Assembly (NCBI GenBank): GCA_903906315.1
Contig: CAIVJW010000181.1
Location: 1 to 64,000, forward strand
DNA: 64,000 bases
From: an uncultured delta proteobacterium
GTDB lineage: Bacteria; Myxococcota_A; Polyangia; Polyangiales; Polyangiaceae
Direction of reading: 5' to 3'
Below the pieces are notes generated by a model that worked only from the letters and a program-made list of their open reading frames with translations, did no database searches and was not told the origin of the DNA. Of this stretch, positions 24,904-36,500 are shown piece after piece (position 1 is the stretch's first letter; each line of letters starts with the position of its first letter). Position numbers and translations under genes: made by a program.

Positions 24904-25206
24904 CCCCGCCCGACGGGACCGAGGTCGCCATCGCGGTCGCCGAGCCGGCCTTGCGCCCGCCGACCCGGCTCCGCGCCCGGGCAGCGCCCCGTCGGCGCGT
25001 TCGCGACCTGTCCCCCGACGGCGCCTGCCGCGCAGCCGGGGACGCCCCGTCTCGCGCCTCTTCGAGCGCTCAGCGGCCCCGGGGAGCCGGCGATCGCAGG
25101 CAGCTCCCGCCCTGCAACCTCACCGTGCTCCTGCACCCGCGCACGGATCTGCTGCACCGAGGCCGAAGGCGCAGGCAGGTGACCCTGCGGCTTCGAGGGA
25201 CCCTCC
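24904..25206. other. Convergent intergenic region, nothing recognised
   Basis: 303 bp between the stops of the cyclase and the propeller lipoprotein. No gene, clear hairpin terminator or repeat was recognised. Confidence 0.35.
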
Positions 25207-27138
25207 TCACGGCGCGAGCTTCACCACGAACACCTGGCTCGTCCCCTCGCCGATGAGCGCGCCGCCGCCGAAATCGACCACGCCGAGGAAATCGCCCGCC
25301 GCGACGAGGTTCGCGCTCGCGTCGGTCGTCACCACCTGGGCCACGTCGGCGTCCGCGTCGCCGAAGCGCTTGGCCCACGTGGAGGTGCCGTCGGGCGCGA
25401 GCTTCAGGACGAAGGCGTCCGTGTTGCCCGCGGAGACGAGCACCCCGGCGGCGCCGAAATCGATCGAGCCGCTCATGCTCCCGACCACGACGACCTTGCC
25501 GTCGACGTCGACCGCCACGTCGTGCGCCTCGTCGTGCTGCGGGCCACCGAACGCGCGCGCCCAGATCGCCTGTCCCTTGTCCCCGAGCCGCACGACGAAC
25601 AGGTCGGAGAACGGGGCGTTCTTTGGCGTGAAGGCCTTCACGCCGAAATCGATCGGCCCCGAGAAGCGCCCGACGATCACCGCGTCCGTGCCCGCGGCGG
25701 CGATGCCGTTCGCGAGGTCGATATCGGCCCCGCCGAAGCGGCGGCTCCAGACGTGGGCCCCCTTCGCGTCGAGCTTCGCCACGAAGACGTCCGCCTTGCC
25801 GGCCGACATGAGCGCGCCGCCGCCGAAGTCGATGCTCGAGGTGAAGTGCCCCGCGAGCAGGATCGACCCCTTCGCGTCGAGCGCGAGGTCGTGCGGCTGG
25901 TCGACGTCGGGACCGCCGAAGCGCGCCGCCCACGCGAGATCGCCCGCCGCGGAGAAGCGCGCGACCGCGACGTCGGTCACGCCCGCGGAGGTGAGCGCGC
26001 CCCCGCCGAGGTCGATCGCGTCCATGAACATGAACGCGACCACGGCCTCGCCCTGCGCGTCGACCGCGAGGCGGCGGCCCGAGGCCACCGACGGGAACGC
26101 CTTGCTCCACTGGTGATTTCCGTCGGCGTCCAGCTTCGCGACGAAGGCGTGCTGGGCGAGGCCGCCGACGCCGACGGGGCCGCCGCCGAAGTCCGCGGTC
26201 GACTCGAACGAGCCGGTGACGATCACCGCGCCCTGCGCGTCGACCGCGACGCCGTACGCATAGTCCGCGCCGGCGCTGCCGAAGCGCTTGCTCCAGAGGT
26301 GCTTGCCCGTGGGGTCGAGCTTCGCGACGAACAGGTCGGCCTGGCCCGCGGAGGCGAGCGCGCCGCCGCCGAAGTCGACCGATGCGTCGAAATGGCCGAC
26401 GAGGATCAGGTCGCCCTGCGCGTCGACCGCGACGTCCTCCACGATCTCGCCGCCGGCGCCGCCGAAGCTGCCGCTCGCGAGGTGCGCCCCCGCGCAGTTG
26501 CCGTGGCCGTTGCAGGCGAGGGCGCCCGCGCACTCGTCATCGGGGTCGCCGCCCGCCACGATCGCCGCGCAGACTCCCGGCTTGCCGGCGACGTTGCAGA
26601 TCGCGCACACGCCGTCGCACGCGCTGCCGCAGCAGAGGCCGTCCACGCAGTGGCCCGAGAGGCACGCGGCGTCGACCGCGCACGCCGATCCCTGGCTCAC
26701 GAGGCAGTTGCCCGCGCCGTCGCACACCTCGCCGCCCGCGTCGCACGAGGTCCCCGCCTTCGCGAGCGTGACCCCGCACGCCCCGCCTTCGCACGTCGCC
26801 GCGCGGCACGCGTCGGGCTTCGGGCAGTCACCCGGGCCCGAGCACTCCGCGGCGGACCCGCCGGTGCCCGCGCCGCCGCCGCCGACCGCGGTGGTCGAGG
26901 TGGAGGCCCCGCCCGCGCCGCCGATCGCGGTGGTCGAGGTGGAGGCGCCACCCGCGCCCCCGCTCGCCGCCGTGGTCGCGGAGGTCGTACCGCCGCCCGT
27001 GCTCGCGGCGGAGCCGCCCGCGTCGTCACCGCACGCGACGACGGCGGCCACCGCGCCGGCGAGGAGCGCGAGGCGCGCGAGGCGCGCGAGGGAAGGCCGA
27101 GGGGCGCCCGTGGACGAGACGCACGACGCGTGGCGCAT
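25207..27138 (-). CDS. Beta-propeller (SBBP-type) lipoprotein with Cys-rich stalk
   Basis: 643 aa; the ATG at 27138 is used and the longer frame rejected because a lipoprotein signal follows directly (LAGAVAAVVACGDD). A Gly/Ser/Thr linker with repeated GGAGGASTSTTA units comes next, then a Cys-rich region at about 95-215 (CSGPGDCPKPDACRAATC and CLSGHCVDGLCC). The C-terminal 420 residues are about eight repeats of roughly 50 residues, patterned (V/D)-DAQGD-(I/L)-LVGHF-xxSVDFGGG-ALxSAG-xx-D-x-FVAKLD, typical of SBBP propeller blades. It is surface anchored, and a binding or scaffold role is likely. Confidence 0.9.
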   Translation of the reverse strand: MRHASCVSSTGAPRPSLARLARLALLAGAVAAVVACGDDAGGSAASTGGGTTSATTAASGGAGGASTSTTAIGGAGGASTSTTAVGGGGAGTGGSAAECSGPGDCPKPDACRAATCEGGACGVTLAKAGTSCDAGGEVCDGAGNCLVSQGSACAVDAACLSGHCVDGLCCGSACDGVCAICNVAGKPGVCAAIVAGGDPDDECAGALACNGHGNCAGAHLASGSFGGAGGEIVEDVAVDAQGDLILVGHFDASVDFGGGALASAGQADLFVAKLDPTGKHLWSKRFGSAGADYAYGVAVDAQGAVIVTGSFESTADFGGGPVGVGGLAQHAFVAKLDADGNHQWSKAFPSVASGRRLAVDAQGEAVVAFMFMDAIDLGGGALTSAGVTDVAVARFSAAGDLAWAARFGGPDVDQPHDLALDAKGSILLAGHFTSSIDFGGGALMSAGKADVFVAKLDAKGAHVWSRRFGGADIDLANGIAAAGTDAVIVGRFSGPIDFGVKAFTPKNAPFSDLFVVRLGDKGQAIWARAFGGPQHDEAHDVAVDVDGKVVVVGSMSGSIDFGAAGVLVSAGNTDAFVLKLAPDGTSTWAKRFGDADADVAQVVTTDASANLVAAGDFLGVVDFGGGALIGEGTSQVFVVKLAP

Positions 27139-27143
27139 GGTGC

Positions 27144-27173
27144 CTCGTACGCCGCCTCGTGCGCGCAAGTCAA
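27144..27173 (-). promoter_or_regulatory. Candidate sigma-70 promoter of propeller lipoprotein
   Basis: TTGACT (27173-27168) and TACGAG (27149-27144) are separated by 18 bp and end 5 nt before the ATG, so the transcript would be essentially leaderless. A GAGG close to the start is an alternative reading for initiation. Confidence 0.35.
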
Positions 27174-27269
27174 AATGGCGGCAGCCCTTCTCGCGAAAGA
27201 GCAGCGCACCCTTGGCGAGAGGAACCCAAGGGCCCCGGCGGCTCGAGGCGCCAGCCGCCGCGAGCCGCG

Positions 27270-27806
27270 CTACCTCACGCGGACGCCGAAGCCCACGCCG
27301 ACGCTCACGCCCGCCTGAGCCTCGCGGGCGACGACACGCAGGCCGACGAGGTGCGTGACGAGCGTGCACGCCTGCCGCGATCGCGGGGTCGCGTCGCACC
27401 CCATCCAGGCGCCCCAGCTTCGGCGCTCGCCGCCTTCGCCGTAGCGCAGGACCTCGCCGTCGTCCGTGACGGAGAGCCAGGCGACGTCGCGATCGGGCAG
27501 GGTCGCGTGCACCACGCCGACGTGCCCGAGCGGCTGGTCGCCGGGGCCGAGGACGCGCCCGTCGAGCTCGAGCACCGCGAGCGGGTCGCCCTCGGGCGTG
27601 AAGACGCGGCCGGCGCGGTCGAGGCCGAGCTCGTGCTCGCCGTTCACGAGCACGCGGCCGTCGGGCAGGAGGTCGACGGTGAGATCGCCGCGCACCCAGC
27701 GCGCCCGCGGCAGATCGAGCGGCGCGCCGCCCTGCGCGTAGTGCGCGGGGGGCGGGGCGACGCACGCGGAGAGGGCGAGGAGCGACGCGGAGAGGGCGCG
27801 TTTCAC
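27270..27806 (-). CDS. Small lipoprotein of unknown function
   Basis: 178 aa, GTG start. The lipobox is LLALSAC at residues 9-15. The mature protein is beta-rich with recurring DGRVL turns (LLPDGRVLVNGEHELGLDRA, VLELDGRVLGPGDQ), and its C-terminus carries two Cys and a glycine-rich strand (GVSVGVGFGVRV). TAGCCT (27819-27814) lies 7 nt before the start and no Shine-Dalgarno is visible. No named family is recognised. Confidence 0.78.
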   Translation of the reverse strand: MKRALSASLLALSACVAPPPAHYAQGGAPLDLPRARWVRGDLTVDLLPDGRVLVNGEHELGLDRAGRVFTPEGDPLAVLELDGRVLGPGDQPLGHVGVVHATLPDRDVAWLSVTDDGEVLRYGEGGERRSWGAWMGCDATPRSRQACTLVTHLVGLRVVAREAQAGVSVGVGFGVRVR

Positions 27807-27866
27807 GGGGCGTAGGCTAGCGCGAGGGGAGGGGTGCAGCTCGCGCCGTCGCGAGCGGGCCTCCCG

Positions 27867-29177
<1,311 letters not shown>

Positions 29178-29186
29178 GGTGGGAGC

Positions 29187-29215
29187 GCTCTACCCGAAGC
29201 GCGCCGCCGTCGCAA
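29187..29215 (-). promoter_or_regulatory. Candidate sigma-70 promoter of serS
   Basis: TTGCGA (29215-29210) and TAGAGC (29192-29187) have exactly 17 bp between them. The start codon is 9 nt beyond the -10 element, so the predicted leader is only a few nucleotides. Confidence 0.42.
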
Positions 29216-29302
29216 AGGCCGAGCCCACCCCGCGGGGCGGTCGCACGGCGCCCGGCGGCCCGGCGGCGCCCGGGCACGACTCGCGACGGAGACCTCTCGC
29301 CC

Positions 29303-30022
29303 ATGTGCGGACGCTTCACGCTGACCCTGCCCGACTACGACACCCTCGCGCGCGCGCTCGGCGTGGTCGTCGACCCGGAGCTCGCGGCGCGCTACCGGCC
29401 CCGCTACAACGTCGCGCCGACCAACGTGCACCTCGTCGTGCGCGACGGCGACGCCGGGCGACAGGTGGTCTCCGCCCGCTGGGGGCTCGTCAACGCGTGG
29501 GCCAAGGACCGCTCCGCGGGGCTGAAGCAGATCAACGCGCGGAGCGAGACGGCCGCCGAAAAGCCCGCGTTCCGATCCGCGTTCGCGACGCGCCGCTGCG
29601 TCGTGCCGGCCGACGGGTTCCTCGAGTGGGACGGCCCGAAGGGCGCGCGCCGCCCGGTCTGGTTTCACGCCGCCGACGGCGGCCTGGTCCGCCTCGCGGG
29701 CCTCTACGAGAGCTTCGACGACCCGACGACGGGCGAACGCGAGCGCACCTTCACGATCCTCACGACGCCGCCGAACGACCTCGTCGCGCCCGTGCACGAT
29801 CGCATGCCCGCCGTGCTGCTGCCGGCCGACGTCTCGGCATGGCTCGCCGGGTCGACCGACGTCGCGACCGCCCGGGCCCTCTTGCGGCCAGCGCGCGCCG
29901 GGCTGCTCGTCGCGACGGCCGTGTCGCCGCGGGTGAACGCGGTCGGCAACGACGACCCGGGGTGCCTCGCGCCCGCCGATCCCCCGCGCGGCGAGACCCT
30001 GCCCCTCTTCGGCCGCGGCTGA
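29303..30022 (+). CDS. SRAP-domain protein (YedK/HMCES family), abasic-site shield
   Basis: 239 aa. The family forms a covalent thiazolidine crosslink with abasic sites in single-stranded DNA through its N-terminal Cys after Met removal. The key residues are visible: Cys2 in MCGRFTLTLPDYD, the Asn of RYRPRYNVAPTN, the Glu of VVPADGFLEWDG and the His of PVHDRMPAVL. Also seen are ARWGLVNAWAKD and INARSETAAEKPAFR, which form the DNA-binding groove. Length is normal. It diverges from serS and converges on the DNA methyltransferase with only 9 bp between stops. Confidence 0.95.
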   Translation: MCGRFTLTLPDYDTLARALGVVVDPELAARYRPRYNVAPTNVHLVVRDGDAGRQVVSARWGLVNAWAKDRSAGLKQINARSETAAEKPAFRSAFATRRCVVPADGFLEWDGPKGARRPVWFHAADGGLVRLAGLYESFDDPTTGERERTFTILTTPPNDLVAPVHDRMPAVLLPADVSAWLAGSTDVATARALLRPARAGLLVATAVSPRVNAVGNDDPGCLAPADPPRGETLPLFGRG

Positions 30023-30031
30023 TCCAAGCCG

Positions 30032-31069
30032 TCAGGGCTCGCGCCGCCCGCGCCGACCGATCACGGCGAGCTCGGCCTCGGTCAGGGGCGATCGCGCCCC
30101 GAAGGAGCGCGGCGCGGCCACGTCGGGGAACGCCGCGACGAGGCGGCGCTCGGCCAGGTGGAGCGCCACGCTCGACGCGTCGATCCCGACGAAGCGCCGC
30201 CCGAGACGCTGGGCCACCACGAGCGTCGTGCCCGATCCGCAGTACGGGTCGAGAACGACGTCGCCCTCGCGGCTCGACGCGCGCACGACGCGCTCGAGCA
30301 ACGCCTCGGGCTTCTGGGTCGGCCAGCCGACGCGCTCCTTCGCGATGGGCGCGATGATCTTCACGTCCCACACGTCCGAGAGCGGCGGGCCCGGCGACTC
30401 CTCGTCGGTCTGCCCGGGCTTTCTGTGCCCGGAGGAGAAGTCCGCCTGCTGCTTCTTCGTGCCGAACGTCTTCTTCGTGCTCTCGGCGAGCCCCTCGTAG
30501 CCGTAGAGCGGCGTGAAGACGTGCTCGCGCGTCTTCGCGTAGAAGAGCAGCACGTCGTGCATCCGCTGAAACCGCCGGGATTTGGCGGGCCATCGGCGGT
30601 AGCGCCACACCACCTCGTTGCGAAACGCGTCCGGCCCGAACACGCGGTCGAGCAGCACCTTGAGGTAGTGGCTCGCGGTCGGGTCGCAGTGCAGGTAGAG
30701 GCTGCCCGTCGGCCGCAGCACCCGGCGCAGCTCGACGAGGCGCAGCGCCATGTGCACGAGGTACGCGAGCAGCCCGCCCTCGCCCACGAGCAGGCGCAGC
30801 GCCTCGATCGCGCGGCCGACCTCGCCCCCCGCGGCGACGATCTCCGCGTGCGCGGCGCGCGCCGCCTCGCCCCAAGTCCACGTATCGCCGAAGGCGTCGA
30901 CGGGCGCCGCGCCCCGGGGCGACGGGCGCACTCCGTGCAAAATCGCGAAATCCTGCGCGGAGTTGAAGGGCGGGTCGAGGTAGACGAGGTCGATCGAGGC
31001 GTCCGCGACCGAGGTGCGCAGCACGGCGAGGTTGTCGCCGGCGTGGAGCTGGTTCGGGGGGAGGAGCAT
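30032..31069 (-). CDS. Orphan site-specific DNA methyltransferase (beta class, N4/N6)
   Basis: 345 aa. It transfers a methyl group from SAM to an amino group of adenine or cytosine in DNA. The catalytic motif IV, YLDPPFNSAQDF, is at about residue 30, and motif I, DPYCGSGTTLVVAQRLGR, is near residue 295, preceded by GWPTQKPEALLERVV. This order (IV before I) defines the beta class. The middle region (about 150-240) is the probable target-recognition part. No restriction endonuclease or specificity gene lies beside it, so it is an orphan. TAGGAT lies 36 nt upstream of the ATG. Its recognition sequence cannot be read from the protein. Confidence 0.92.
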   Translation of the reverse strand: MLLPPNQLHAGDNLAVLRTSVADASIDLVYLDPPFNSAQDFAILHGVRPSPRGAAPVDAFGDTWTWGEAARAAHAEIVAAGGEVGRAIEALRLLVGEGGLLAYLVHMALRLVELRRVLRPTGSLYLHCDPTASHYLKVLLDRVFGPDAFRNEVVWRYRRWPAKSRRFQRMHDVLLFYAKTREHVFTPLYGYEGLAESTKKTFGTKKQQADFSSGHRKPGQTDEESPGPPLSDVWDVKIIAPIAKERVGWPTQKPEALLERVVRASSREGDVVLDPYCGSGTTLVVAQRLGRRFVGIDASSVALHLAERRLVAAFPDVAAPRSFGARSPLTEAELAVIGRRGRREP

Positions 31070-31149
31070 GGCAGCGCAGCGCCGTGCCGGTCGACGGCCG
31101 GGCGCATCCTACGACGAACCGGGGCGCCGCACACGACGGCGCGCCCGGG

Positions 31150-33537
31150 CTACTCCTGCCCCCACACGCTGAGCTTCGCGAGGATGTCGGCGTCGAGCGT
31201 CGCGGGCTCGCGCTTGTCGGGCGGAGCGCGCTCGGCCAGGTCCGCCGCGACGAAGCGGCGAAAGAGCGCCTGGGTCGCGAGCGGCATCGCCTCGCGCCGA
31301 TTGAACGCGCAGGTCGCGTCGACCGCGAGGTCGCAGAGCGTCGGCGCGGCGCCGGCCTTCCCCGAGAGCAGGAGGTCGCCCCAGCGCACCGCGTACCGGT
31401 CGCCGATCGTGGCGACCTGCGGCCCGCTCGCGGCCGCGGCCCGCCCCGACGCGAGCTCGGCGAGGTCGCGGCCCCGCACGTCCTTGGGCACCGCGAGGTC
31501 CAGCGACGCGAGCAGCGTGCGCGTGACGTCGACGAGCTCGGTCGGCGCGCTCGCGCGCTGCCCCGCGAACAGCCCCCCGGGGAAGTGCACGTAGAGCGGG
31601 AGCGTCAGCGCCGGCTCCTTCAAGTCGAGGCCGTCCGCGAAGAGCGCCGCGTCCGAGGCGCCGCTCGCGACGTCGCCGGTCACGACGAAGAGGGTCTGGT
31701 CCCACAGGTTGGCCGCGCGCAGCGCCGCGACCAGCCCCCCGATCGCGCGGTCCTGACCCGCGAGCGCGAGCGCGGCGAGCGCGCGCACCCGGTCGCGGTC
31801 GGCCTGCGGTAGCTCGTGCGGCCCGCGCTTGCGCCGCATCTTGGCGAGCACCTGCGCCGCCCGGCGGGGCTCGATGAGGCCGGCGTAGTCGACCGGCTGC
31901 AGCGCGGAGAGCTCCTTCGGCGTCACGTCCCAGGGCGGGTGCGCCCCCCGCGCGTGCACCACGGCGAGCAGGCGCGCGTCACGCTGGTCCTTGCCGATCT
32001 CGGCGATCCACGCCGCCGCCCCATCGATGGGCGCGGTCGCCGGGTCGCCGCCATTGGGCGCGTGCTCGACGAACTTCTCCCACCACGCGTTGAACCCGAA
32101 CGGCGCGAAGGTCGTCGGCACGCCCGTGAACATCGCCGCCCGCACGGCCGCGTCCCGCGCGATGCCGGCGACGGTGGTGTGGGTCGCGGGCAGGCGCGCG
32201 CTCGCGTCGGTCAGCCCATGCGATCGGGGCGGCAGGCCGGTGAGCAGCGACGCGACCGCCGCCGAGACGACGGTGGTCGGCGCGCGGTGGCGGTCAAAGA
32301 CGGTGCCGAGCTTGGCGAGCTCGGCCAGCGTGGGGAGCGACGCCGCGGCCTTCTCGTTCCACGGCGGCAGGTCGCCGCGCTCGACGCCGTCGAGCACCAC
32401 GACCACGACCGCGCGCGCCGGGGGCGCCGCGGGGGGAAACGGCGGCGAGAGCACCACGGCGGGATCGCCGAGCAGGACGCGCGAGCCGCGCGCCGCCTCC
32501 ACAGCGCGGAGCTCGATCGTGGCGAGCGCCGATCCGCGGCCGTCGAGCGGCACGTCGACGTCGACCCACACGGCCTTGTCGCCGCCCTTCACGTGCGCTC
32601 GGTGCAGGACCACCGGCTTGGCGCCGTCACGCAGGAGGCGGATCTCCGCGTCGCCCTCGCCGGGGCCCTGGAAGCCGATGGCGGTCCGCAGGTGCGCCCC
32701 CTCGGCCACCCGCATCGGGCAGCGAACGGCGCCGGGCGCGCGTAGCGCGAGCGACCGGTGCGGGACGCCGGAGAGCGCCGCCGACGGGGCGACCAGGTCC
32801 TTCAGCGTGGGCGGGCCGTAGGTCGAGGGGCTGTCGTCGGGCATGCCGAGGCGCACCCAATCGAGGTCGACGAGGCCCTCGTCGTCGCTCCTGCTCCGGC
32901 CCGAGAAGCGCAGCGTGAGCAGGTGCAGCCCGGGGTCGACCGGCATGGTCGTCGTGCCGGTCTGCGCGACGCGGATCTGCCCGCGCCCAAAATTGAGCGT
33001 CCCCACGGGCTGGTCGTCGAGGAACACGCCCGCGTTCTTGGCGAGGTGGCCCATCGCTCGCGCGGACACGAAGATCGGGCTCGGCTCGGTCAACACGAAC
33101 GCGAGCTCGAGCTTCTTGTCGAAGGCCCGGGCCCACGTCGACCCGTCGTGCTCGACGGTCCGGAGGCCCGGCGGCGTGCCGACGAGCCAACCGAAACGGC
33201 CGACCGTCGCGTCGGTCCCGGCGTCCGCGAGGAGCCCGCGGTGCTCGAGGTCGCAGCCGGCGAGCTCGCGGACGAAGTCGAAGACGATGCGGTTCGCGGG
33301 CGGACGCGGGGCCCCGACCGAGCCGGCGGGCGCCGCGATCGAGCCCACAGGAGCGATCGCGCTCGTCGCCGCGGGATCGCCGCCCGTCGAGGGCGTGCCG
33401 CACGAGCCGCAACCGCTCAGGAACGCGGCCGCGAGGGCCGCGAGCGTCGCGCGCTCGCCCGGTCGCGCGCCGCGAGGCGACGACCCGGCTGGCCGCGGGT
33501 CACCGGGACCAGGGCGGCGCGACGCGGACGCGCGCAA
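31150..33537 (-). CDS. Sulfatase-like (alkaline phosphatase superfamily) lipoprotein
   Basis: 795 aa. The TTG at 33537 is chosen because AGGAAGG lies 6 nt upstream; it starts 38 bp inside the end of the upstream gene. The lipobox is FLSGCGSC at about residue 43. The N-terminal half (about 85-370) is beta-rich. The C-terminal half looks like a sulfatase: VVVVVLDGVERGDLP (metal-binding Asp), FDRHRAPTTVVSAAVASLLT, GLPPRSHGLTD, and FVVTGDVASGASDAALFADG near the second metal site. The CxPSR nucleophile of true sulfatases is absent; the aligned position is Val, with nearby Thr residues. Hydrolase activity is therefore doubtful or uses another residue. Confidence 0.85.
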   Translation of the reverse strand: MRASASRRPGPGDPRPAGSSPRGARPGERATLAALAAAFLSGCGSCGTPSTGGDPAATSAIAPVGSIAAPAGSVGAPRPPANRIVFDFVRELAGCDLEHRGLLADAGTDATVGRFGWLVGTPPGLRTVEHDGSTWARAFDKKLELAFVLTEPSPIFVSARAMGHLAKNAGVFLDDQPVGTLNFGRGQIRVAQTGTTTMPVDPGLHLLTLRFSGRSRSDDEGLVDLDWVRLGMPDDSPSTYGPPTLKDLVAPSAALSGVPHRSLALRAPGAVRCPMRVAEGAHLRTAIGFQGPGEGDAEIRLLRDGAKPVVLHRAHVKGGDKAVWVDVDVPLDGRGSALATIELRAVEAARGSRVLLGDPAVVLSPPFPPAAPPARAVVVVVLDGVERGDLPPWNEKAAASLPTLAELAKLGTVFDRHRAPTTVVSAAVASLLTGLPPRSHGLTDASARLPATHTTVAGIARDAAVRAAMFTGVPTTFAPFGFNAWWEKFVEHAPNGGDPATAPIDGAAAWIAEIGKDQRDARLLAVVHARGAHPPWDVTPKELSALQPVDYAGLIEPRRAAQVLAKMRRKRGPHELPQADRDRVRALAALALAGQDRAIGGLVAALRAANLWDQTLFVVTGDVASGASDAALFADGLDLKEPALTLPLYVHFPGGLFAGQRASAPTELVDVTRTLLASLDLAVPKDVRGRDLAELASGRAAAASGPQVATIGDRYAVRWGDLLLSGKAGAAPTLCDLAVDATCAFNRREAMPLATQALFRRFVAADLAERAPPDKREPATLDADILAKLSVWGQE

Positions 33538-36500
33538 GGCGCCCTTCCTTCACGGCGACGTAGCGCACGCGATCCTCGCCGCGCAGCTTCACGCGGACCT
33601 CGAACTCCGCCTGCGCGCCGGTCTTGGGCGCGAGGACGAGCCGGACGACGGGCCCTTTGCCGACCATCTGCCCGTCCACGTAGATCATGTCGCTCGATCC
33701 CGCCACGATCTCGAGGCGGCCCTGCCCGGCGGGCAGCTTGTCGCCTGGCTTGAGCGGCAGATCCTGCACCGACACGGCCTCCTCGGGCTCGGCCGCCGCA
33801 GCGCTGGCCGAGGGGCCAGCCGCGACGGGTGCGGGTGCGACGGGCGCCTGCGCGGCGAGCTGCGCCGGCTGCGGCGCGCCGATCAGCGCAGGCGGGGCCG
33901 CGGGGGGCGGGCCACCGAGCAGGCCGTGGTCGCGCGACCAGCGCGCGCCGACGGCGAAGACGACGCCGACGGCGGCGAACGCGATCCACCACGTGAAACG
34001 CACGTCGCGCGGGTCCTTGCGCGGCGGGGCGAGCGCCCCCTCCGGCGCGTACGCGCTCGGGCGCGGGTACCTACGCGCGGACGGCGTCTCCGCGTTGGGC
34101 TCTTCCCGCGTGCGGCGCGACTCCTCCCGGCTGCGCGACGGGATCGGAACGCTCGGGTCGGACGGCGACGCCGCGCGAGGCGGATCCTTCGGCGGCGGGA
34201 CCGGATCCGGGGCGGCTGTCGCGGCGACCGAGCGCAGAGCGAGGTCGACCCCTTGCTCGGCGGGAGGCGGCGTGAACGAGAGCGTGAGCACGGGCCCTAG
34301 CGTCGCCCGAACCTCGCCCTCGGGCAGCGGCTCCGGGGCCGGCGTGAGATCGGAGGGGGTCGGCGTCGGCGACGCGGCGGCCCCGAGGGGCAGGTAGATG
34401 GGCTCGAATCCCCCGGGGACGCGCGTCGAGGCGTCGTCGCCGCCGAGCTCGACCGGGCGCGCCGCCGCGGAACGGGGTGCCTTTGGCGCCACGACGACAC
34501 CGGGAGCGTCGTCGTCGCCCGCCGCGAGCAGCTGCTCGGCGCAGGCTTCCGCGACCTCCTGATCGGCGGCCGCGCGCAGGATCTCGGCCGAAGGCGGCTC
34601 GAGCGGCGGCAGCGGCGGCGCGAGGTCGCCCGGCGGCGGCTCCACGGCGCGGACGAGCCGCAGCACCGGCTCATCGACCACCGCCGTGGGCTCGGGCGTC
34701 CACCGCAGGTCCGCGTCGGGCGCGGCCGTCGGGACAGGCCCGGACTCCTCGTCGGCGGGCCGCTCGAGGACGGCGCCGGCGAACGGCGTCAGCGGCAGGA
34801 GCCCCTCGGGCTCGGAGAGGGCGGGCGGCGGCTCGGAGATCCGCTGGCCAAGGAGGACCGACTCCTCGCGCTCGATCGCGGCCGGGAGCAAGTTGACGCC
34901 GGAAGTGTCGAATACGGACGCCACCGCACCGTGCGCCGCCGCGTCACAGAGGACGTCCTCGAGGAGCCGCGCGGGCACCTGCCCGGCGAGCAGCAGCGCG
35001 CGCGGTGACTCGCCCAGGGCGAGCGCGCGCAAGAGGCCGCGAGCCGGTTCGGGGGTCGCGTCGACGTAGGCCGCGATCCGATCGGACACGAGGCCGACGC
35101 GGTCGGCGCCGAGCAGCGCGGCGCCCGAGAGCAGGCGCTGCGCGGCGCGCGCGAGGGCGACGTGGGGAAGGAGCTGCTCGCCCAGCGAACCGGTGAGCTC
35201 GGCACGCCCGCGCGCCGGCTGCTCGGCGGCCATCGGCGACACGACGAAGCGGCCCGCCCCGACCCCGAGCAGCGACGCGAGCACGCCCGGACCCCGCTCG
35301 AAGGCGCCGTGGGTCGCCGTGCGGGTCGCCCGCGTCGGTCGCCCCGCGCGGATCTCGACCTCGTAGAGGAACGAGGCGTCGCGCACGACGAGCGTGGAGA
35401 ACGGGCGGTGCGCGCAGGTGAAGGCCAGGAGCGTGCGGGCCGTGAGGCCGTCGACGCGGCCGCGGACCTCGCCGGCGCCGGCCAGCCGCTGCGCGACCCG
35501 GTAGCGCGGCCGCAACACCTCGCGGACCCGCTGCACGATGAGCCCCGCGCTCGCCTCCTTGAGGAGATAGCCGTCGGCGTCGGCGCCGAGCTCGCGCACG
35601 CGCTGGAGGAGGTCCTCCTTCCAGGACAGGAGGACCACCGGGATGTCCCGCAGGACGACGTCGCGCTTGAGCGCACGACAGACGGCGAACCCGTCGAGCT
35701 TGGGCATCAGCACGTCGCTCACGACGAGGTCGGGCGAGTGCCGGAAGGCGAGCTCCAGCGCCTGCGCCCCGTCGCGAGCCTCGTGGACGGTCGCCCCAGC
35801 CGCCCTCAGCGCGCCGGCGAGGAACCAGGTCACGGCCGGGTCGTCGTCGGCGACGATCGCGACCATGCCGTCGAGCCCGGGCGCGCCCTGCGAGCGCTCG
35901 GTCGCCACCGAGCGCGCGGGGGCCCCGCCGACCGCGCCGCCCTCGCCGAGCCAGGGGGCCACGGGTAGCGCGCCCTCGGGCCCGTTCGGGGAGAAGTGCA
36001 CCGCCCCACCCGAGCGAATCGTGACCAGGTCGCGGATGCGCGCGACCGCTCCCCACAGGGCGGCGAGCACCTCGTCGCCCTCGCCGAGGTCGACGGTGAC
36101 GCCGCGTCCACGCGGATCCACCGCGTCGCAAAGGCCGCGGCGCAGCTCCTCCGCGAGGCGTGCCCCGAGCTTGTCGACGGTGATCGCGCCGATCGGCTCG
36201 CGCGCGACCTCGCGCCGCAGGTAGGTCGCCGAAGCCTCCGCGCAGGCCGCGCGCAGCACATCGGGCGAAACCGGCCGCGCCAGCGTCCGCGCGACCCCGA
36301 GGGCGACGTAGAGCGCCGCATCCTCCGCCTTGGTCCACGAGCCGATCGCGATGACCGGGACGGCCTCCGTGAGCGGGTCCGCGAAGAGCGCGCCGATGAG
36401 CGCCCCGGCTCCTGGGACGTCGACGTCGACGACCACCACGTCGGGGGCGAACGCACGCGCGAGGCCCGCCGCACCGGGAGCGTCGTCGGTCCGCTCGACC

